Of a stretch of DNA of 64,000 nucleotides, positions 1-8,513 are shown in pieces; position 1 is the stretch's first letter, and each line of letters begins with the position of its first letter. This stretch comes from Flavobacterium selenitireducens (lineage in GTDB: Bacteria; Bacteroidota; Bacteroidia; Flavobacteriales; Flavobacteriaceae). The position numbers were made by a program, and so were the translations under genes. The notes under the pieces were generated by a model that was not told where the DNA came from, did no database searches, and saw only the letters and a program-made list of their open reading frames with translations. The stretch spans positions 1 through 64,000 of the forward strand of contig NZ_JAAVIY010000008.1 in assembly GCF_014748335.1 (NCBI RefSeq). The letters are read 5' to 3'.

Positions 1-588
1 CATCACCTTCACGTTTTTCAGCGGGTTCTGGAAAATGATATTCGGAGACTTGATCGCAAAGTCCATGTTGTGCATATGCGGCATCGCGTCTATCGTACGG
101 GCGCGCTTTACCTGAAGCGGAACGGCGACCAGATCTTCATACAAAATGAACTTTCGCGAGAATACGACGTCCCGATCTTCATTCAAAATTTTCAACATAT
201 AATTCCCACTTACTTTGAGTTGCGTCTGGCGGTTCGGGAACGAGATCGTATAATGCGAATAAATCTGAAGCGTATTGAAAGAGTTCGTATAGGTTTGGAT
301 GCGGATGTCGTCAAAACCCGACAAATATTCCTGTTTCACGAGCTGGGACGGCCTCCAATCGTAATCGCAATGCACGATTTGGTAATAATAATTGGCCTCG
401 TTACCATACAAATCGTCAAACTGAACAGTGAATCCATCGTTGAGCGAAAAAATCGGGATCACATTCTGTCCGCTGGTTTGGGTAAACATGATCGAGCGTA
501 TGTTATAAGGCGCCTGGATTTCGGTTTCGACCTGAGCGTTGGTCGCAACAAAGAGCAACAGCAAAGCAGCCGTGAGGAATCTTGTCAT
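1..588 (-). CDS. Type IX secretion plug-domain protein (DUF5103), 5' part
   Basis: The 5' 196 codons of a minus-strand gene whose 3' part lies beyond the left edge. It opens with a Sec signal peptide (about residues 1-19, ending ATNAQ). After it come the words typical of the family once called DUF5103, now T9SS plug N-terminal domain: NIRSIMFTQ, then YYYQIVHCDYDW, then YLSGFDDIRI, and NYMLKIL with ILYEDLV further on. Family knowledge: these proteins sit at the outer membrane of gliding, T9SS-bearing Bacteroidota and are proposed to plug the SprA translocon. The ATG at 586-588 is chosen because the signal peptide follows directly. The family assignment is by motif recollection, and the plug role in this organism is inference. 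Confidence 0.8.
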   Translation of the reverse strand, partial: MTRFLTAALLLLFVATNAQVETEIQAPYNIRSIMFTQTSGQNVIPIFSLNDGFTVQFDDLYGNEANYYYQIVHCDYDWRPSQLVKQEYLSGFDDIRIQTYTNSFNTLQIYSHYTISFPNRQTQLKVSGNYMLKILNEDRDVVFSRKFILYEDLVAVPLQVKRARTIDAMPHMHNMDFAIKSPNIIFQNPLKNVKVM

Positions 589-660
589 GGTGAGGAATTG
601 AGATTTCGTAAATATAGGAAAAATGCGTCAAGGCGTTCCCCAAAAACAATGCCGATGATG

Positions 661-806
661 GGAGCCAATCCGGCTATCCGCTATTAGCTTTCGGCGCGAA
701 AAACCATTTTGCAAACCGCGGCTCGGGCTTCCTCCGGTCGCCCTCGCTGCGGCGCAAAATTAGCATTTCCCGCCAAAAGGCTAGCCGCTGCTATCCGGGC
801 TAAAAA
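661..806 (-). repeat. Dispersed intergenic repeat, copy A
   Basis: A roughly 146-bp GC-rich non-coding segment that resembles 27653-27797 in the same orientation. Both start GGAGC and end GGGCTA. They share the block GGCTTCC-[T/G]-CCGGTCGCC, a GGCGCAAAA word, and end sequences built from CTATCCG and CTGC[TC]ATC. Read on the minus strand, the ends match my recollection of an element common between genes in Flavobacterium (TAGCCCxGATxGCAGCGG ... ATAGCGGATAGC). Its function is unknown. It may form a structured RNA, because the two ends carry complementary GCGGATAGC and GCTATCCGC-like words. Confidence 0.55.
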
Positions 807-940
807 GTGGTGAAAGGTCGAAACGGGCAGGGAATCACAACCTAAGAAATCTCGAGGATGCTAAAGTTGTGGCAAGAACCAATTAACAAAAAGTACAGGA
901 AAACTGTAATTGAATGTGGCGCGAAAACCTTATTTTTATA

Positions 941-972
941 GATATAACAGATCTGGAAAGATCTGTTATATC
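941..972. repeat. Perfect 14-bp inverted repeat (ATAACAGAT type)
   Basis: The arms at 941-954 (GATATAACAGATCT) and 959-972 are perfect reverse complements around a GGAA loop. The core ATAACAGAT...ATCTGTTAT recurs at 20760-20793. There is no T-tract immediately after either arm, so it is not a classic intrinsic terminator. It may be a dispersed palindromic repeat or a protein-binding site. Confidence 0.6.
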
Positions 973-1041
973 TGTCAAGCGCGACCTTTTTTATTTCCTG
1001 CATTTGACCGGCACTCATCCGAACGCCAAACAAAAAAATCC

Positions 1042-1806
1042 CTATTTAAATACCACAGGAATTATTTCACCGGCCGCCAGGCAATATTTTTCCACGAGTC
1101 CCGGGGCGATTTTGTTCGTATAGTCTTCTTCGACGACCGTAAAGCCAATGCTTCTCAGCTTGTCGAAATAGTCGCGCCCGTAAACGCGAACGTGGTCGTA
1201 TTGGCCAAAAATTTCCGCCCGCTTTTTAGGGTCGGTAATCGAGTCGTCCTCAAATGTCGTTTCCCGCTTCAAATCTTGGGGAATCTGGAAAATTCCCATT
1301 CCGCCGGGCTTCATCACGCGATATAATTCCTGCATCGCTTTGGTGTCGTCCGGGATATGTTCCAAAACGTGGTTACACAAGATGAGGTCGTATTGGTTGT
1401 CATCAAACGGCAAATTGCAGATATCCGCTTTGACGTCGGCCAGAGGCGAATACAAATCCGTCGTGGTATAATCGAGGTTTTTTTGGTTGCGGAACAATTT
1501 GTAGAACGCCTGTTCGGGAGCAAAATGCAACACCTTTTTCGGAGCCGTAAAAAAATCCGTTTCATTTTTCAGGTACAACCACAGCAGGCGATGGCGTTCG
1601 AGCGAAAGCGTGCTCGGCGACAATACGTTATCGCGTTGCTTCCCGTATCCGTAAGGCAGGAATTTCCTGAAACTTTTTCCGTCGATAGGATCGGTAAAAG
1701 TGTCGCCGGCCAAAACTGCCGCGATAACCGGGCGCGCGACGTAACTCAACCGGATCAGGATCGGTCGCGGAATCGCGTTGAGTATGAATTTGAAGAGTTT
1801 CTTCAT
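1042..1806 (-). CDS. Class I SAM-dependent methyltransferase
   Basis: A 254-residue protein with a Methyltransf_11-like core. The beta-1 motif is the unusual KVLHFAPEQAF (residues 91-101) in place of a GxGxG loop. It is followed by the acidic post-I strand (TTTDLYS), ADICNLPFDDNQYDLILCNHVLEH (split here as ADICNLPF, 127-134, and LILCNHVLEH, 141-150), and RVMKPGG at 163-169. The HFAPE variant is familiar from Bacteroidota methyltransferases of unknown substrate. The ATG shares its A with the stop codon of map upstream (TAATG), so the two genes form a coupled operon. The substrate cannot be read from the sequence; a lipid, glycan or small-molecule acceptor are all possible. Confidence 0.8.
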   Translation of the reverse strand: MKKLFKFILNAIPRPILIRLSYVARPVIAAVLAGDTFTDPIDGKSFRKFLPYGYGKQRDNVLSPSTLSLERHRLLWLYLKNETDFFTAPKKVLHFAPEQAFYKLFRNQKNLDYTTTDLYSPLADVKADICNLPFDDNQYDLILCNHVLEHIPDDTKAMQELYRVMKPGGMGIFQIPQDLKRETTFEDDSITDPKKRAEIFGQYDHVRVYGRDYFDKLRSIGFTVVEEDYTNKIAPGLVEKYCLAAGEIIPVVFK

Positions 1807-2627
1807 TACGATAGCACTAAGGCCTCACGTCTGAATTCCTGCTCTTCATCACTTTCGATTCCGAGTGCCTTGTAAATGTAGGCGTAGGTGGAAAGTAATT
1901 CCGGCTTTCCGTCTATGATGGCCACGTCGTGTTCGAAGTGTGCTGACGGTTTTTTGTCGGCCGTTACGATCGTCCAGCCGTCCTTGAGGGTTTTGATGTT
2001 GCGCACGCCAAGGTTGATCATCGGCTCGATGGCGACAACCATGCCTTCGGAGAACATCTTGCCTTTGCCGCGTTTCCCGTAGTTGGGCATTTCAGGCTCT
2101 TCGTGCATTTTTTTGCCAAGCCCGTGTCCGACGAGTTCGCGCACCACTCCATAACCAAAACTTTCTGTGTACGTCTGGATGGCGTTGGCCACATCGCCCA
2201 CGCGGTTTCCGGCCCTGAATTCCCTGATCCCGATGTAAAGCGACTCCTTGGTCACCTCAAGCAATTTCTTGGTAGCGGGTGCCACTTCTCCGATTTCAAA
2301 CGTATAGGCGTGATCGCCATAATATTCGTTCATCAACACGCCGCAGTCGACCGATACGATGTCGCCTTCCTCGATCGGGCGATTCGTCGGCAAACCGTGG
2401 ACGACCTCTTCATTTACGCTTGTCAGCAATGTCGACGGGCATCCGTAAAGTCCCAAAAATCCGGGAATGCCGCCATTGTCGCGAATGAACGCCTCCGCCA
2501 TTTTGTCGAGTTGCAACGTCGTGACGCCTGGCTTGATTTCAGAGGCGATCATGCCCAGGGTTTTGGAAACCAAAAGCGCGCTTTGGCGCATGAGTTCGAT
2601 CTGTTCGCGGGTTTTAGGGATAATCAT
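1806..2627 (-). CDS. map: Methionine aminopeptidase type I
   Basis: Removes the initiator methionine from nascent proteins. All metal ligands and the substrate histidine of the M24A family are visible in a 273-residue frame: His78 (VVHGLP), Asp94 (VDCG), Asp105 (GDHAYTF), His168 (VGHGLG), Glu201 (AIEPM) and Glu232 (FEHDV). I chose the start at MIIPKTREQIELMR. The frame stays open for 35 more codons upstream, but that extension has no family similarity and reads through an AT-rich promoter-like region. The gene is followed without a gap by the methyltransferase gene. In many Bacteroidota map sits near ribosomal protein genes; here it does not, so this may be a second, separately regulated copy. 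Confidence 0.93.
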   Translation of the reverse strand: MIIPKTREQIELMRQSALLVSKTLGMIASEIKPGVTTLQLDKMAEAFIRDNGGIPGFLGLYGCPSTLLTSVNEEVVHGLPTNRPIEEGDIVSVDCGVLMNEYYGDHAYTFEIGEVAPATKKLLEVTKESLYIGIREFRAGNRVGDVANAIQTYTESFGYGVVRELVGHGLGKKMHEEPEMPNYGKRGKGKMFSEGMVVAIEPMINLGVRNIKTLKDGWTIVTADKKPSAHFEHDVAIIDGKPELLSTYAYIYKALGIESDEEQEFRREALVLS

Positions 2628-2754
2628 GTCGGTTGATTTTAACGAAATACAATCGGCCTTAGCCGTAATCGGCTGCAAAAATACAATATTATCCGTGAAA
2701 TAAATGTGAACGTACGATATGACAATTATCATAGGTGAACGCGGTGGCTTGCTT

Positions 2755-2762
2755 TAATTTTG
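2755..2762 (+). promoter_or_regulatory. Candidate -7 box of the CoA-transferase gene
   Basis: TAATTTTG matches the Bacteroidota -7 consensus TAnnTTTG and lies 16 bases before the ATG at 2779. No convincing TTG is present 17-23 bases upstream, so the call rests on one half of the promoter only. Confidence 0.4.
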
Positions 2763-2778
2763 TCACTAAATTTAGAAG

Positions 2779-4050
2779 ATGAGCAAGTATGTCACTGCGG
2801 CCCAGGCCGTTCAGATCGTAAAATCAGGAGACCGCGTGTATGTACATGCAGCTGCGGCAACGCCGAACCTATTGACCAAAGCACTTTCAGAGCGGGCGGC
2901 TGAATTGCGCGACGTCGAAATCTGCCATATGCACACAGAAGGTGAAGCGCCTTATGCAAATCCTGATCTGCATGAGAGTTTTCACGTAAATTCGTTTTTC
3001 ATCGGTAAGAATGTCCGTCACACGCTCGAAGCCGGCAACGGATCGTACACTCCGGTTTTTTTGAGCGAAATCCCAAGGTTGTTCCGCAAAAACGTTCTCG
3101 CGATCGACGTCGTCCTGATCCAGGTTTCCCCTCCGGATTCACACGGCTATTGCACGCTCGGTGTTTCGGTAGAGGCGACATTGGCCGCGATCGAGAATGC
3201 GAAGACGGTGATCGCGATGGTAAATGTACGGATGCCGAGAACGTTTGGAGATAGTGTGATCCCGGTTTCAAAGATTGATTTTCTCGTCGAAGCGGAAGTC
3301 GCATTATACGCCCAGAAAATGGCTGCGATTTCAGATCAGGAAGCCCGAATCGGACATTTCGTCTCCTCGCTGATCGATGACGGAAGCACGCTGCAAATGG
3401 GAATCGGGTCGATCCCGAATGCCGCCCTGGCGAATCTCAAAGATCACAAACACCTCGGTTTGCATACGGAAATGTTTTCGGACGGCGTCATTGACCTTAT
3501 CGAAAGCGGCGTGATCGATTGCAGTGCGAAAGGCGTCGTAAGAGGGCGCGCTTTGGCGACTTTCCTTATCGGAAGCCAGCGCCTGTACGATTTTGTAGAC
3601 AACAATCCGTTCATCGAAATGCGCGAATCGTCATTCGTGAACGATACTTCCGTGATTCGCCGCAACCCTAAAATGGTGGCGATCAACTCGGCAATCGAGG
3701 TCGATATTACGGGCCAGGTGTGCGCCGATTCCATTGGAGGCAAAATGTATTCGGGCGTAGGCGGACAAATGGATTTTATGAGAGGAGCCGCACTCAGCGA
3801 AGGCGGAAAGGCAATCATTGCCCTACCGTCTGTAACCAAAAAAGGGGAGAGCCGCATCGTACCGTTTCTCAGGCAAGGCGCCGGAGTCGTAACTACCAGG
3901 GCGCACGTCCAATATGTGGTGACGGAATTCGGCATCGCAGACCTTTACGGGAAAACGCTGAAGCAACGCGCCAAAGCCATGACGGACATTGCGCACCCGG
4001 ATCATCGGGAACGCATCGAGCAACAGTATTCCGAATTGCTTAAGGCTTGA
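2779..4050 (+). CDS. Acetyl-CoA hydrolase/transferase family (4-hydroxybutyrate CoA-transferase-like)
   Basis: A 423-residue family I CoA-transferase. It probably moves CoA between acetyl-CoA and a short-chain carboxylate. Visible family motifs are the N-terminal half with VLIQVSPPDSHGYCTLG (112-128), GIGSIPNAAL (208-217), the catalytic glutamate in HTEMFSDG (Glu231), and the C-terminal VGGQMDFMRGA and TEFGIADLYGKT. The length fits the 4-hydroxybutyrate or acetate:CoA transferase group. The exact acceptor is not decided by these motifs; 4-hydroxybutyrate, butyrate, propionate or succinate are all possible. The gene stands alone and ends against gpmI, with a symmetrical terminator between them. 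Confidence 0.85.
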   Translation: MSKYVTAAQAVQIVKSGDRVYVHAAAATPNLLTKALSERAAELRDVEICHMHTEGEAPYANPDLHESFHVNSFFIGKNVRHTLEAGNGSYTPVFLSEIPRLFRKNVLAIDVVLIQVSPPDSHGYCTLGVSVEATLAAIENAKTVIAMVNVRMPRTFGDSVIPVSKIDFLVEAEVALYAQKMAAISDQEARIGHFVSSLIDDGSTLQMGIGSIPNAALANLKDHKHLGLHTEMFSDGVIDLIESGVIDCSAKGVVRGRALATFLIGSQRLYDFVDNNPFIEMRESSFVNDTSVIRRNPKMVAINSAIEVDITGQVCADSIGGKMYSGVGGQMDFMRGAALSEGGKAIIALPSVTKKGESRIVPFLRQGAGVVTTRAHVQYVVTEFGIADLYGKTLKQRAKAMTDIAHPDHRERIEQQYSELLKA

Positions 4051-4064
4051 TAGGAACAAAAAAA

Positions 4065-4106
4065 AATTCGCGAATTCGGGTTTGTTTATCCTCGAATTCG
4101 CGAATT
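4065..4106. terminator. Bidirectional terminator between convergent genes
   Basis: Perfect 14-bp arms, 4065-4078 (AATTCGCGAATTCG) and 4093-4106, surround a 14-base loop between the convergent CoA-transferase and gpmI genes. An A-run precedes the left arm, which gives a U-tract for minus-strand transcripts. The arm sequence is built from the same CGCGAATT words as the tandem array at 24.0-25.1 kb. Confidence 0.65.
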
Positions 4107-4127
4107 GGCATTGTACTCAGAACGTGC

Positions 4128-5645
4128 TTAGAGCAGCGAACTGCGCGTCATCGCATCCGGTTTGGCAATTCCCATGATATCGAGAATCGTCGGGGCAATG
4201 TCGCCAAGGATTCCGTCGCGGATCGATCTTCTGTCAGGATCTACCAAAACCATCGGAACCGGGTTCGTCGTATGGGCCGTGTTCGGGCTTCCGTCAGGAT
4301 TGATCATCGTTTCGCAATTGCCATGGTCGGCGATCACGATAGTTGTATAGCCGTTTGCCAAGGCGGCGTTGATGACTTTCTCGGCACATCGGTCGACCGC
4401 TTCGCAGGCTTTGATCGCTGCCTCCATAACGCCGGTGTGGCCTACCATGTCGCCGTTGGCAAAGTTGAGGCACACAAAATCGACTTCGCCTTTTTCAAGC
4501 TCCGGAACCAAAGCGTCGGTGAGTTCGTAGGCGCTCATTTCAGGCTGCAAATCGTAAGTGGCCACTTTTGGCGAGTTTCTCAAAATCCTTGATTCGCCTT
4601 GAAAAGGTTCTTCGCGTCCGCCTGAAAAGAAGAACGTGACATGCGGATATTTCTCGGTTTCGGCAATCCGGATTTGTTTCTTTCCCGCCTTTGAAATGAT
4701 TTCACCGAGGGTTTCGGTAATGTTGTCTTTGTCGTAAATCACGTGAACATTCTCATACGTGTCGTCGTAATTCGTCATGGTCACATAGTACAAGTTGAGC
4801 TTGTGCATGTTCTGCTCATGAAAATCCGATTGCGAAAGCGCTTCTGTCATCTGGCGTCCGCGGTCTGTACGGAAGTTAAAGAAGATCACGACATCGCCCT
4901 CTTTGATCGTCGCTAGCGGTTGCCCGTTGTCGCCGGTGACGACGATGGGTTCGATGAACTCGTCTGTAACGCCGTTCTGGTAGCTTTCGTGTATGCTGTG
5001 GACCGAATCTGTCGTAGGCGTCCCGATTCCGTGGACGAGCAAATCGTAGGCTTTCTTGACGCGTTCCCAGCGGCGGTCGCGGTCCATGGCAAAATAACGC
5101 CCGACGACCGATGCGATTTTCGCCGATTTGTTTTCAAGATAGTGTTTGAGGTCGCCTATGAAAAATGCGCCGGACTTTGGATCGACATCGCGTCCGTCCG
5201 TGAACGCATGAACGAAAACGTTTTTAAGCCCAAAATCGTCGGCGGCATCGACGAGTCCTTTGATATGGTTGATGTGGGAATGAACGCCTCCGTCTGAAAC
5301 CAAACCGAGGAAATGCACGTCCTTATTGTGATCCTTGGCATACTGGAAGGCGTCGACAAGCGGCTTTTCGCGCGCAATGGAGCCATCTTCGACCGCCAGG
5401 TTTATCTTGACGAGATCCTGATAAATGATACGTCCGGCGCCGAGATTCATGTGCCCTACTTCTGAATTTCCCATCTGGCCGTCGGGAAGGCCAACGTTGA
5501 GCCCATCGGTGCGCAAGGTGGCGTGAGGGTATTTTTCAGGAAGAGAATTGATGAAGGGAACGTTGGCGTTGTCTGGTGCCGAAACTTTCGGGTCGGGAGA
5601 AATGCCCCAGCCGTCGAGGATCATCAGGATGACTTTGTTGTTCAT
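4128..5645 (-). CDS. gpmI: 2,3-bisphosphoglycerate-independent phosphoglycerate mutase
   Basis: Interconverts 3- and 2-phosphoglycerate in glycolysis and gluconeogenesis through a phosphoserine intermediate. It is an alkaline-phosphatase-superfamily enzyme of the usual length (505 residues). The metal-binding LDGWG (Asp11) is at the N-terminus. The catalytic serine is Ser61 in GQMGNSEVGHMNLGAGR. The inserted phosphotransferase domain follows, and the second metal cluster ends with VIADHGNCE and the following HTTNPVP. The start is the ATG at 5643-5645. The gene has its own promoter about 130 bases upstream (5774-5801), and a leader filled with short AATTAGCG repeats. Confidence 0.95.
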   Translation of the reverse strand: MNNKVILMILDGWGISPDPKVSAPDNANVPFINSLPEKYPHATLRTDGLNVGLPDGQMGNSEVGHMNLGAGRIIYQDLVKINLAVEDGSIAREKPLVDAFQYAKDHNKDVHFLGLVSDGGVHSHINHIKGLVDAADDFGLKNVFVHAFTDGRDVDPKSGAFFIGDLKHYLENKSAKIASVVGRYFAMDRDRRWERVKKAYDLLVHGIGTPTTDSVHSIHESYQNGVTDEFIEPIVVTGDNGQPLATIKEGDVVIFFNFRTDRGRQMTEALSQSDFHEQNMHKLNLYYVTMTNYDDTYENVHVIYDKDNITETLGEIISKAGKKQIRIAETEKYPHVTFFFSGGREEPFQGESRILRNSPKVATYDLQPEMSAYELTDALVPELEKGEVDFVCLNFANGDMVGHTGVMEAAIKACEAVDRCAEKVINAALANGYTTIVIADHGNCETMINPDGSPNTAHTTNPVPMVLVDPDRRSIRDGILGDIAPTILDIMGIAKPDAMTRSSLL

Positions 5646-5653
5646 GGTAAGGT

Positions 5654-5738
5654 GATTAGATAATTAGTCGATTAGATAATTAGAAAATTAGCGAATTAGC
5701 GAATTGGCTGGTTTGCGAATTAGCGAATTGGCGAATTT
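5654..5738. repeat. AATTAGCG / GATAATTA simple repeat in the gpmI leader
   Basis: Degenerate tandem words (GATAATTAG, CGAATTAG, GCGAATTGG) fill the segment between the gpmI promoter and its ATG, so they are probably part of the 5' untranslated RNA. The same word family recurs near 34.2, 44.7 and 45.9 kb. Confidence 0.7.
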
Positions 5739-5773
5739 GTCGGTTAGGGATTGAACAAATAACCGACAGTTTG

Positions 5774-5801
5774 CAAAGATAACGCATTTACAAAATCGCA
5801 A
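5774..5801 (-). promoter_or_regulatory. gpmI promoter
   Basis: On the minus strand, TTG (5799-5801), 17 bases, then TATCTTTG (5774-5781): a full match to the Flavobacterium sigma-A consensus. The expected start is near 5768, giving a leader of about 120 bases. Confidence 0.6.
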
Positions 5802-5825
5802 AGTTGGGGCGGTGCGAATTGTTCG

Positions 5826-8243
5826 TTAAGATTTACGTCTGAGGGAATTGTAATCGATAAAATATCGGATGCTGACCGAAAATACGGAATTCAGGTTGTT
5901 GCCAAACAGGTTGTCGAGGTTGCGGCTCAGGTTGTTTTCGATAGCGGTGCGATAATCTCCGGCGTTATTGCGGTACAAAACCGAAATCTGGCTGGCCGGG
6001 GCGAACCACCACGAATAGGTAAGGTCGAAATTCCAAAGGTTGAGGTTCTCGTCATATGGAGCGACCACGGCCGGATCGTTGGATCGGAAGTCGAGAAAAC
6101 CGTCGTTGCGCAGCGCAAACAGTTCGTCGTATTCGGCATAACTCCAATAGTAGCGCGCCGTCACATTGAATGTCATGCGATTGTTGACCGAATAGCGTCC
6201 CGAAAGTTCGGCGGTGACGGTCTTGCGGTCGCGTTCCCCGAAAATAATGTCCGAACCATCGATATCGACAAAGCCACGGTCGTTCGTATGAAAGATGTAA
6301 TCGCCCGAAAGCACAAGCAACAATTTGTCGTTGATGCGGTAACGCGGGCCGATGTAGAACTCGAAAATATTGCGGTCGTTGTCGTCCGTAAAACTCGCGT
6401 AAGGATTCACGTCGATGGCGAACTTTCGATTGTAGTTCGATGAAAACAGCGTGCTGAACGTGGCCGAACGCGGATTGTAGGAATATCTTCCGTAGACACG
6501 CGGCTGGTAAAAATCATACGTGATCATCGGCTTTATGTTGGCCGAAAAATTCCAATAATCGTTTTTCTTGCTGTTGAAGTTCGTCGATGCGACCCAATAA
6601 TAATCCTGGACCTTGCTGGTTTGGTTCTGGAATTCTATCGAAGAGGACAAATCGAAACGAAACGTATTGAAGGTTTTGTTCGGGTTGAGGATCCGATAAT
6701 TGTAATTTGCGTAGAAATTATAGTAGTTGTTGATAAAGGCGATGCCCAGATCGTTGATGTCATAGTCTTTGGAGATGTACTTCGCCAGTAGATCGTAACG
6801 GTGGTTGCCGTGCGTCTTGATAAAGTTCAAAGCGGTTTTGAAGCCATCGTAATCGCCTATTCCGGAGAGATTCGACTCGTGGATGTAACTGTATTTGAAA
6901 TCACCTGCAAGTTTGTACGTGTTCTTTTTCGTATTCAGGTCCCACACGAGAGCCGATACATTGGCGTCCCTATAATTGCCGTTTCGCGTCGTATTGGCAT
7001 TTACCAACGATACCGAAGAATTTCCCTGGAAGCGCTGGTCGAGTACGACCAGGTTGTAATTGGTAAGCGGTTCGACAACCACTTTGCGCTGATCGCCGGT
7101 TACGGTATTTCGAATGGTAGCTGTCGTTTTTTCGGTGACCGCGTTGAGAATTCCGACGCCCAGCCCGCCTTTGGTTCGGCCTGAAAGTTTTAAGGCATTA
7201 ATCAGGTCCACGGAATTCGGTTGGTCGATGATTTCTTCGTCTACGTTCGTGAGCGCAGTCGTCGACGGTGGCCCTCCGATGCGTCGCGAATACAAGAGCG
7301 CGCCTTTGTTGAACAGATCCGTGCCTTCGGTAAAAAAAGGACGGTTTTCGTTGAACTGCTGCTCGAAAGGCGAAAGGTTCAGGATGACGTTGTCGAAGCG
7401 TGTCTGGCCAAAATCCGGGATCAGGATCGCGTCAAGCGTAAAAGAATCGTTTATCCCGTATTTGATGTCGAGGCCGGCCTTGAAGGTGTTGCTGGATTGG
7501 TGATCGGTATAGTCGTAATAATAAGAAGCATACGGAATGAAAAACAAACGCGTGGGCGGTTTGATGTTCTCGATGCCTTCGAGGATTCCGGCCTGCGGAA
7601 TGATCGCCCCGATTTTAGTGTCGATGCGGTTCCAGGTATATTTTTGTCGGTACCGGCGCAGTTCGCGATAGAAATTCAATCCCCAGGTTTGAACCGTTTC
7701 GTTGGAAAACCGAAGTGCGGCATAAGGAATGCGCATTTCCACGACCCAGCCCGAATCGGTGACCTGGACGTCGCTGCTCCAGATGGCGTTCCACGAAAAA
7801 TCCTCGTTCTCCTCGACGGCCAAGGCGTCCATTTGCACGCCGGCGGCGCTCACGAAAAAACGATAGTCCTGCTGTCCGTCGTTGAAGCCGTTAATGAAAA
7901 CGCCAAAGTGTTCGGAGGTTCCGAAATCGTCCCGCTCAGTAATTTCCTTGAGCATTTTGGACGGCTCGTCGTCGTATAACGTCGCCCCGATGTAGATTGC
8001 CTGATTGTCGTAAAGCACGCGCACTTCGGTTTTTTTGGAAGGGTCGATCGGTTTGCCGTTGTCAGGCTCAAACATGATAAAATCGGCCGCAACCGGAGCG
8101 GATTGCCAGATCGGCTCGTCTAGTTTTCCGTTAACGGTAATATTTTCGGTAGCAGATACGGCTTGAAGTGTTTTTTTCTGACCCGCAGCGAATTGCCAAC
8201 ACAGGAGAGCGAAAAGCGCTGAAAGGGTTGTAAAACGGGTCAT
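5826..8243 (-). CDS. DUF5916 outer-membrane protein with N-terminal CBM9-like domain
   Basis: An 805-residue exported protein. A signal peptide (about 1-21, ending FAAGQ) precedes a CBM9-like beta-sandwich (about 35-230). That domain opens VNGKLDEPIW and holds EVRVLYDNQAIYIGATLYDD and WVVEMRIPYAALRF (words split for length). The rest is a DUF5916 region with many alternating aromatic strands, as expected of an outer-membrane beta-barrel, and it ends in a strand with a near-terminal aromatic (SIRYFIDYNSL). Proteins of this design are common in Bacteroidota; their substrate is unknown, and a carbohydrate- or peptide-related role is only a guess. It is monocistronic with its own promoter at 8266-8294. 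Confidence 0.85.
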   Translation of the reverse strand: MTRFTTLSALFALLCWQFAAGQKKTLQAVSATENITVNGKLDEPIWQSAPVAADFIMFEPDNGKPIDPSKKTEVRVLYDNQAIYIGATLYDDEPSKMLKEITERDDFGTSEHFGVFINGFNDGQQDYRFFVSAAGVQMDALAVEENEDFSWNAIWSSDVQVTDSGWVVEMRIPYAALRFSNETVQTWGLNFYRELRRYRQKYTWNRIDTKIGAIIPQAGILEGIENIKPPTRLFFIPYASYYYDYTDHQSSNTFKAGLDIKYGINDSFTLDAILIPDFGQTRFDNVILNLSPFEQQFNENRPFFTEGTDLFNKGALLYSRRIGGPPSTTALTNVDEEIIDQPNSVDLINALKLSGRTKGGLGVGILNAVTEKTTATIRNTVTGDQRKVVVEPLTNYNLVVLDQRFQGNSSVSLVNANTTRNGNYRDANVSALVWDLNTKKNTYKLAGDFKYSYIHESNLSGIGDYDGFKTALNFIKTHGNHRYDLLAKYISKDYDINDLGIAFINNYYNFYANYNYRILNPNKTFNTFRFDLSSSIEFQNQTSKVQDYYWVASTNFNSKKNDYWNFSANIKPMITYDFYQPRVYGRYSYNPRSATFSTLFSSNYNRKFAIDVNPYASFTDDNDRNIFEFYIGPRYRINDKLLLVLSGDYIFHTNDRGFVDIDGSDIIFGERDRKTVTAELSGRYSVNNRMTFNVTARYYWSYAEYDELFALRNDGFLDFRSNDPAVVAPYDENLNLWNFDLTYSWWFAPASQISVLYRNNAGDYRTAIENNLSRNLDNLFGNNLNSVFSVSIRYFIDYNSLRRKS

Positions 8244-8265
8244 TCAGGGGAAGCGTTTGGTGGAA

Positions 8266-8294
8266 CAAATTTAGTATTTAATTCCAAATAACAA
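8266..8294 (-). promoter_or_regulatory. Promoter of the DUF5916 gene
   Basis: Minus strand TTG (8292-8294), 18 bases, TAAATTTG (8266-8273), fitting the TTG/TAnnTTTG consensus with the start codon 23 bases downstream. Confidence 0.5.
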
Positions 8295-8446
8295 TTTATT
8301 TACAATAAAATGCAATTCAGACCGTTATACTACCTCACTCTCGAAATTTTGGATTAAATCATCGTCCCGGCGAATCGTGAAGCCACTATGCTTAATGCAT
8401 TTTGTCGACATATTTTGCCGTTAATCGGTAATTTTTTTATAAAAAG

Positions 8447-8477
8447 TTGGGATGGTAACTTTTAATCCTTATTTTTG
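8447..8477 (+). promoter_or_regulatory. Promoter of the YkuD_2 L,D-transpeptidase gene
   Basis: TTG (8447-8449), 20 bases, TATTTTTG (8470-8477). This places transcription start near 8483 and rules out the upstream TTG codon at 8475 as the translation start. Confidence 0.65.
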
Positions 8478-8513
8478 GCGTCCCTGAATCTAAATTTAAA
8501 ACCAAGAAGTTCA

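Larger units (their letters stand above)
589..1041. other. Intergenic region with two repeat elements, no gene
   Basis: This gap lies between the start of the T9SS plug-like gene and the 3' end of the methyltransferase gene. It holds a dispersed repeat (661-806) and a short perfect inverted repeat (941-972), listed separately. The small open frames here have no signal peptide, no family resemblance and no promoter, so I see no gene. Confidence 0.6.

Noticed and set aside
70-687. Plus-strand open frame of 205 codons at the left edge
   Set aside because: It is the shadow of the minus-strand T9SS plug gene, which has a signal peptide and family motifs.
842-1033. Small minus-strand open frame after the methyltransferase
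   Set aside because: It runs through the 941-972 inverted repeat, with no protein features.
8475-8513. TTG at 8475 as the start of the YkuD_2 gene
   Set aside because: It lies in the -7 promoter box, and the signal peptide begins at the ATG at 8514.
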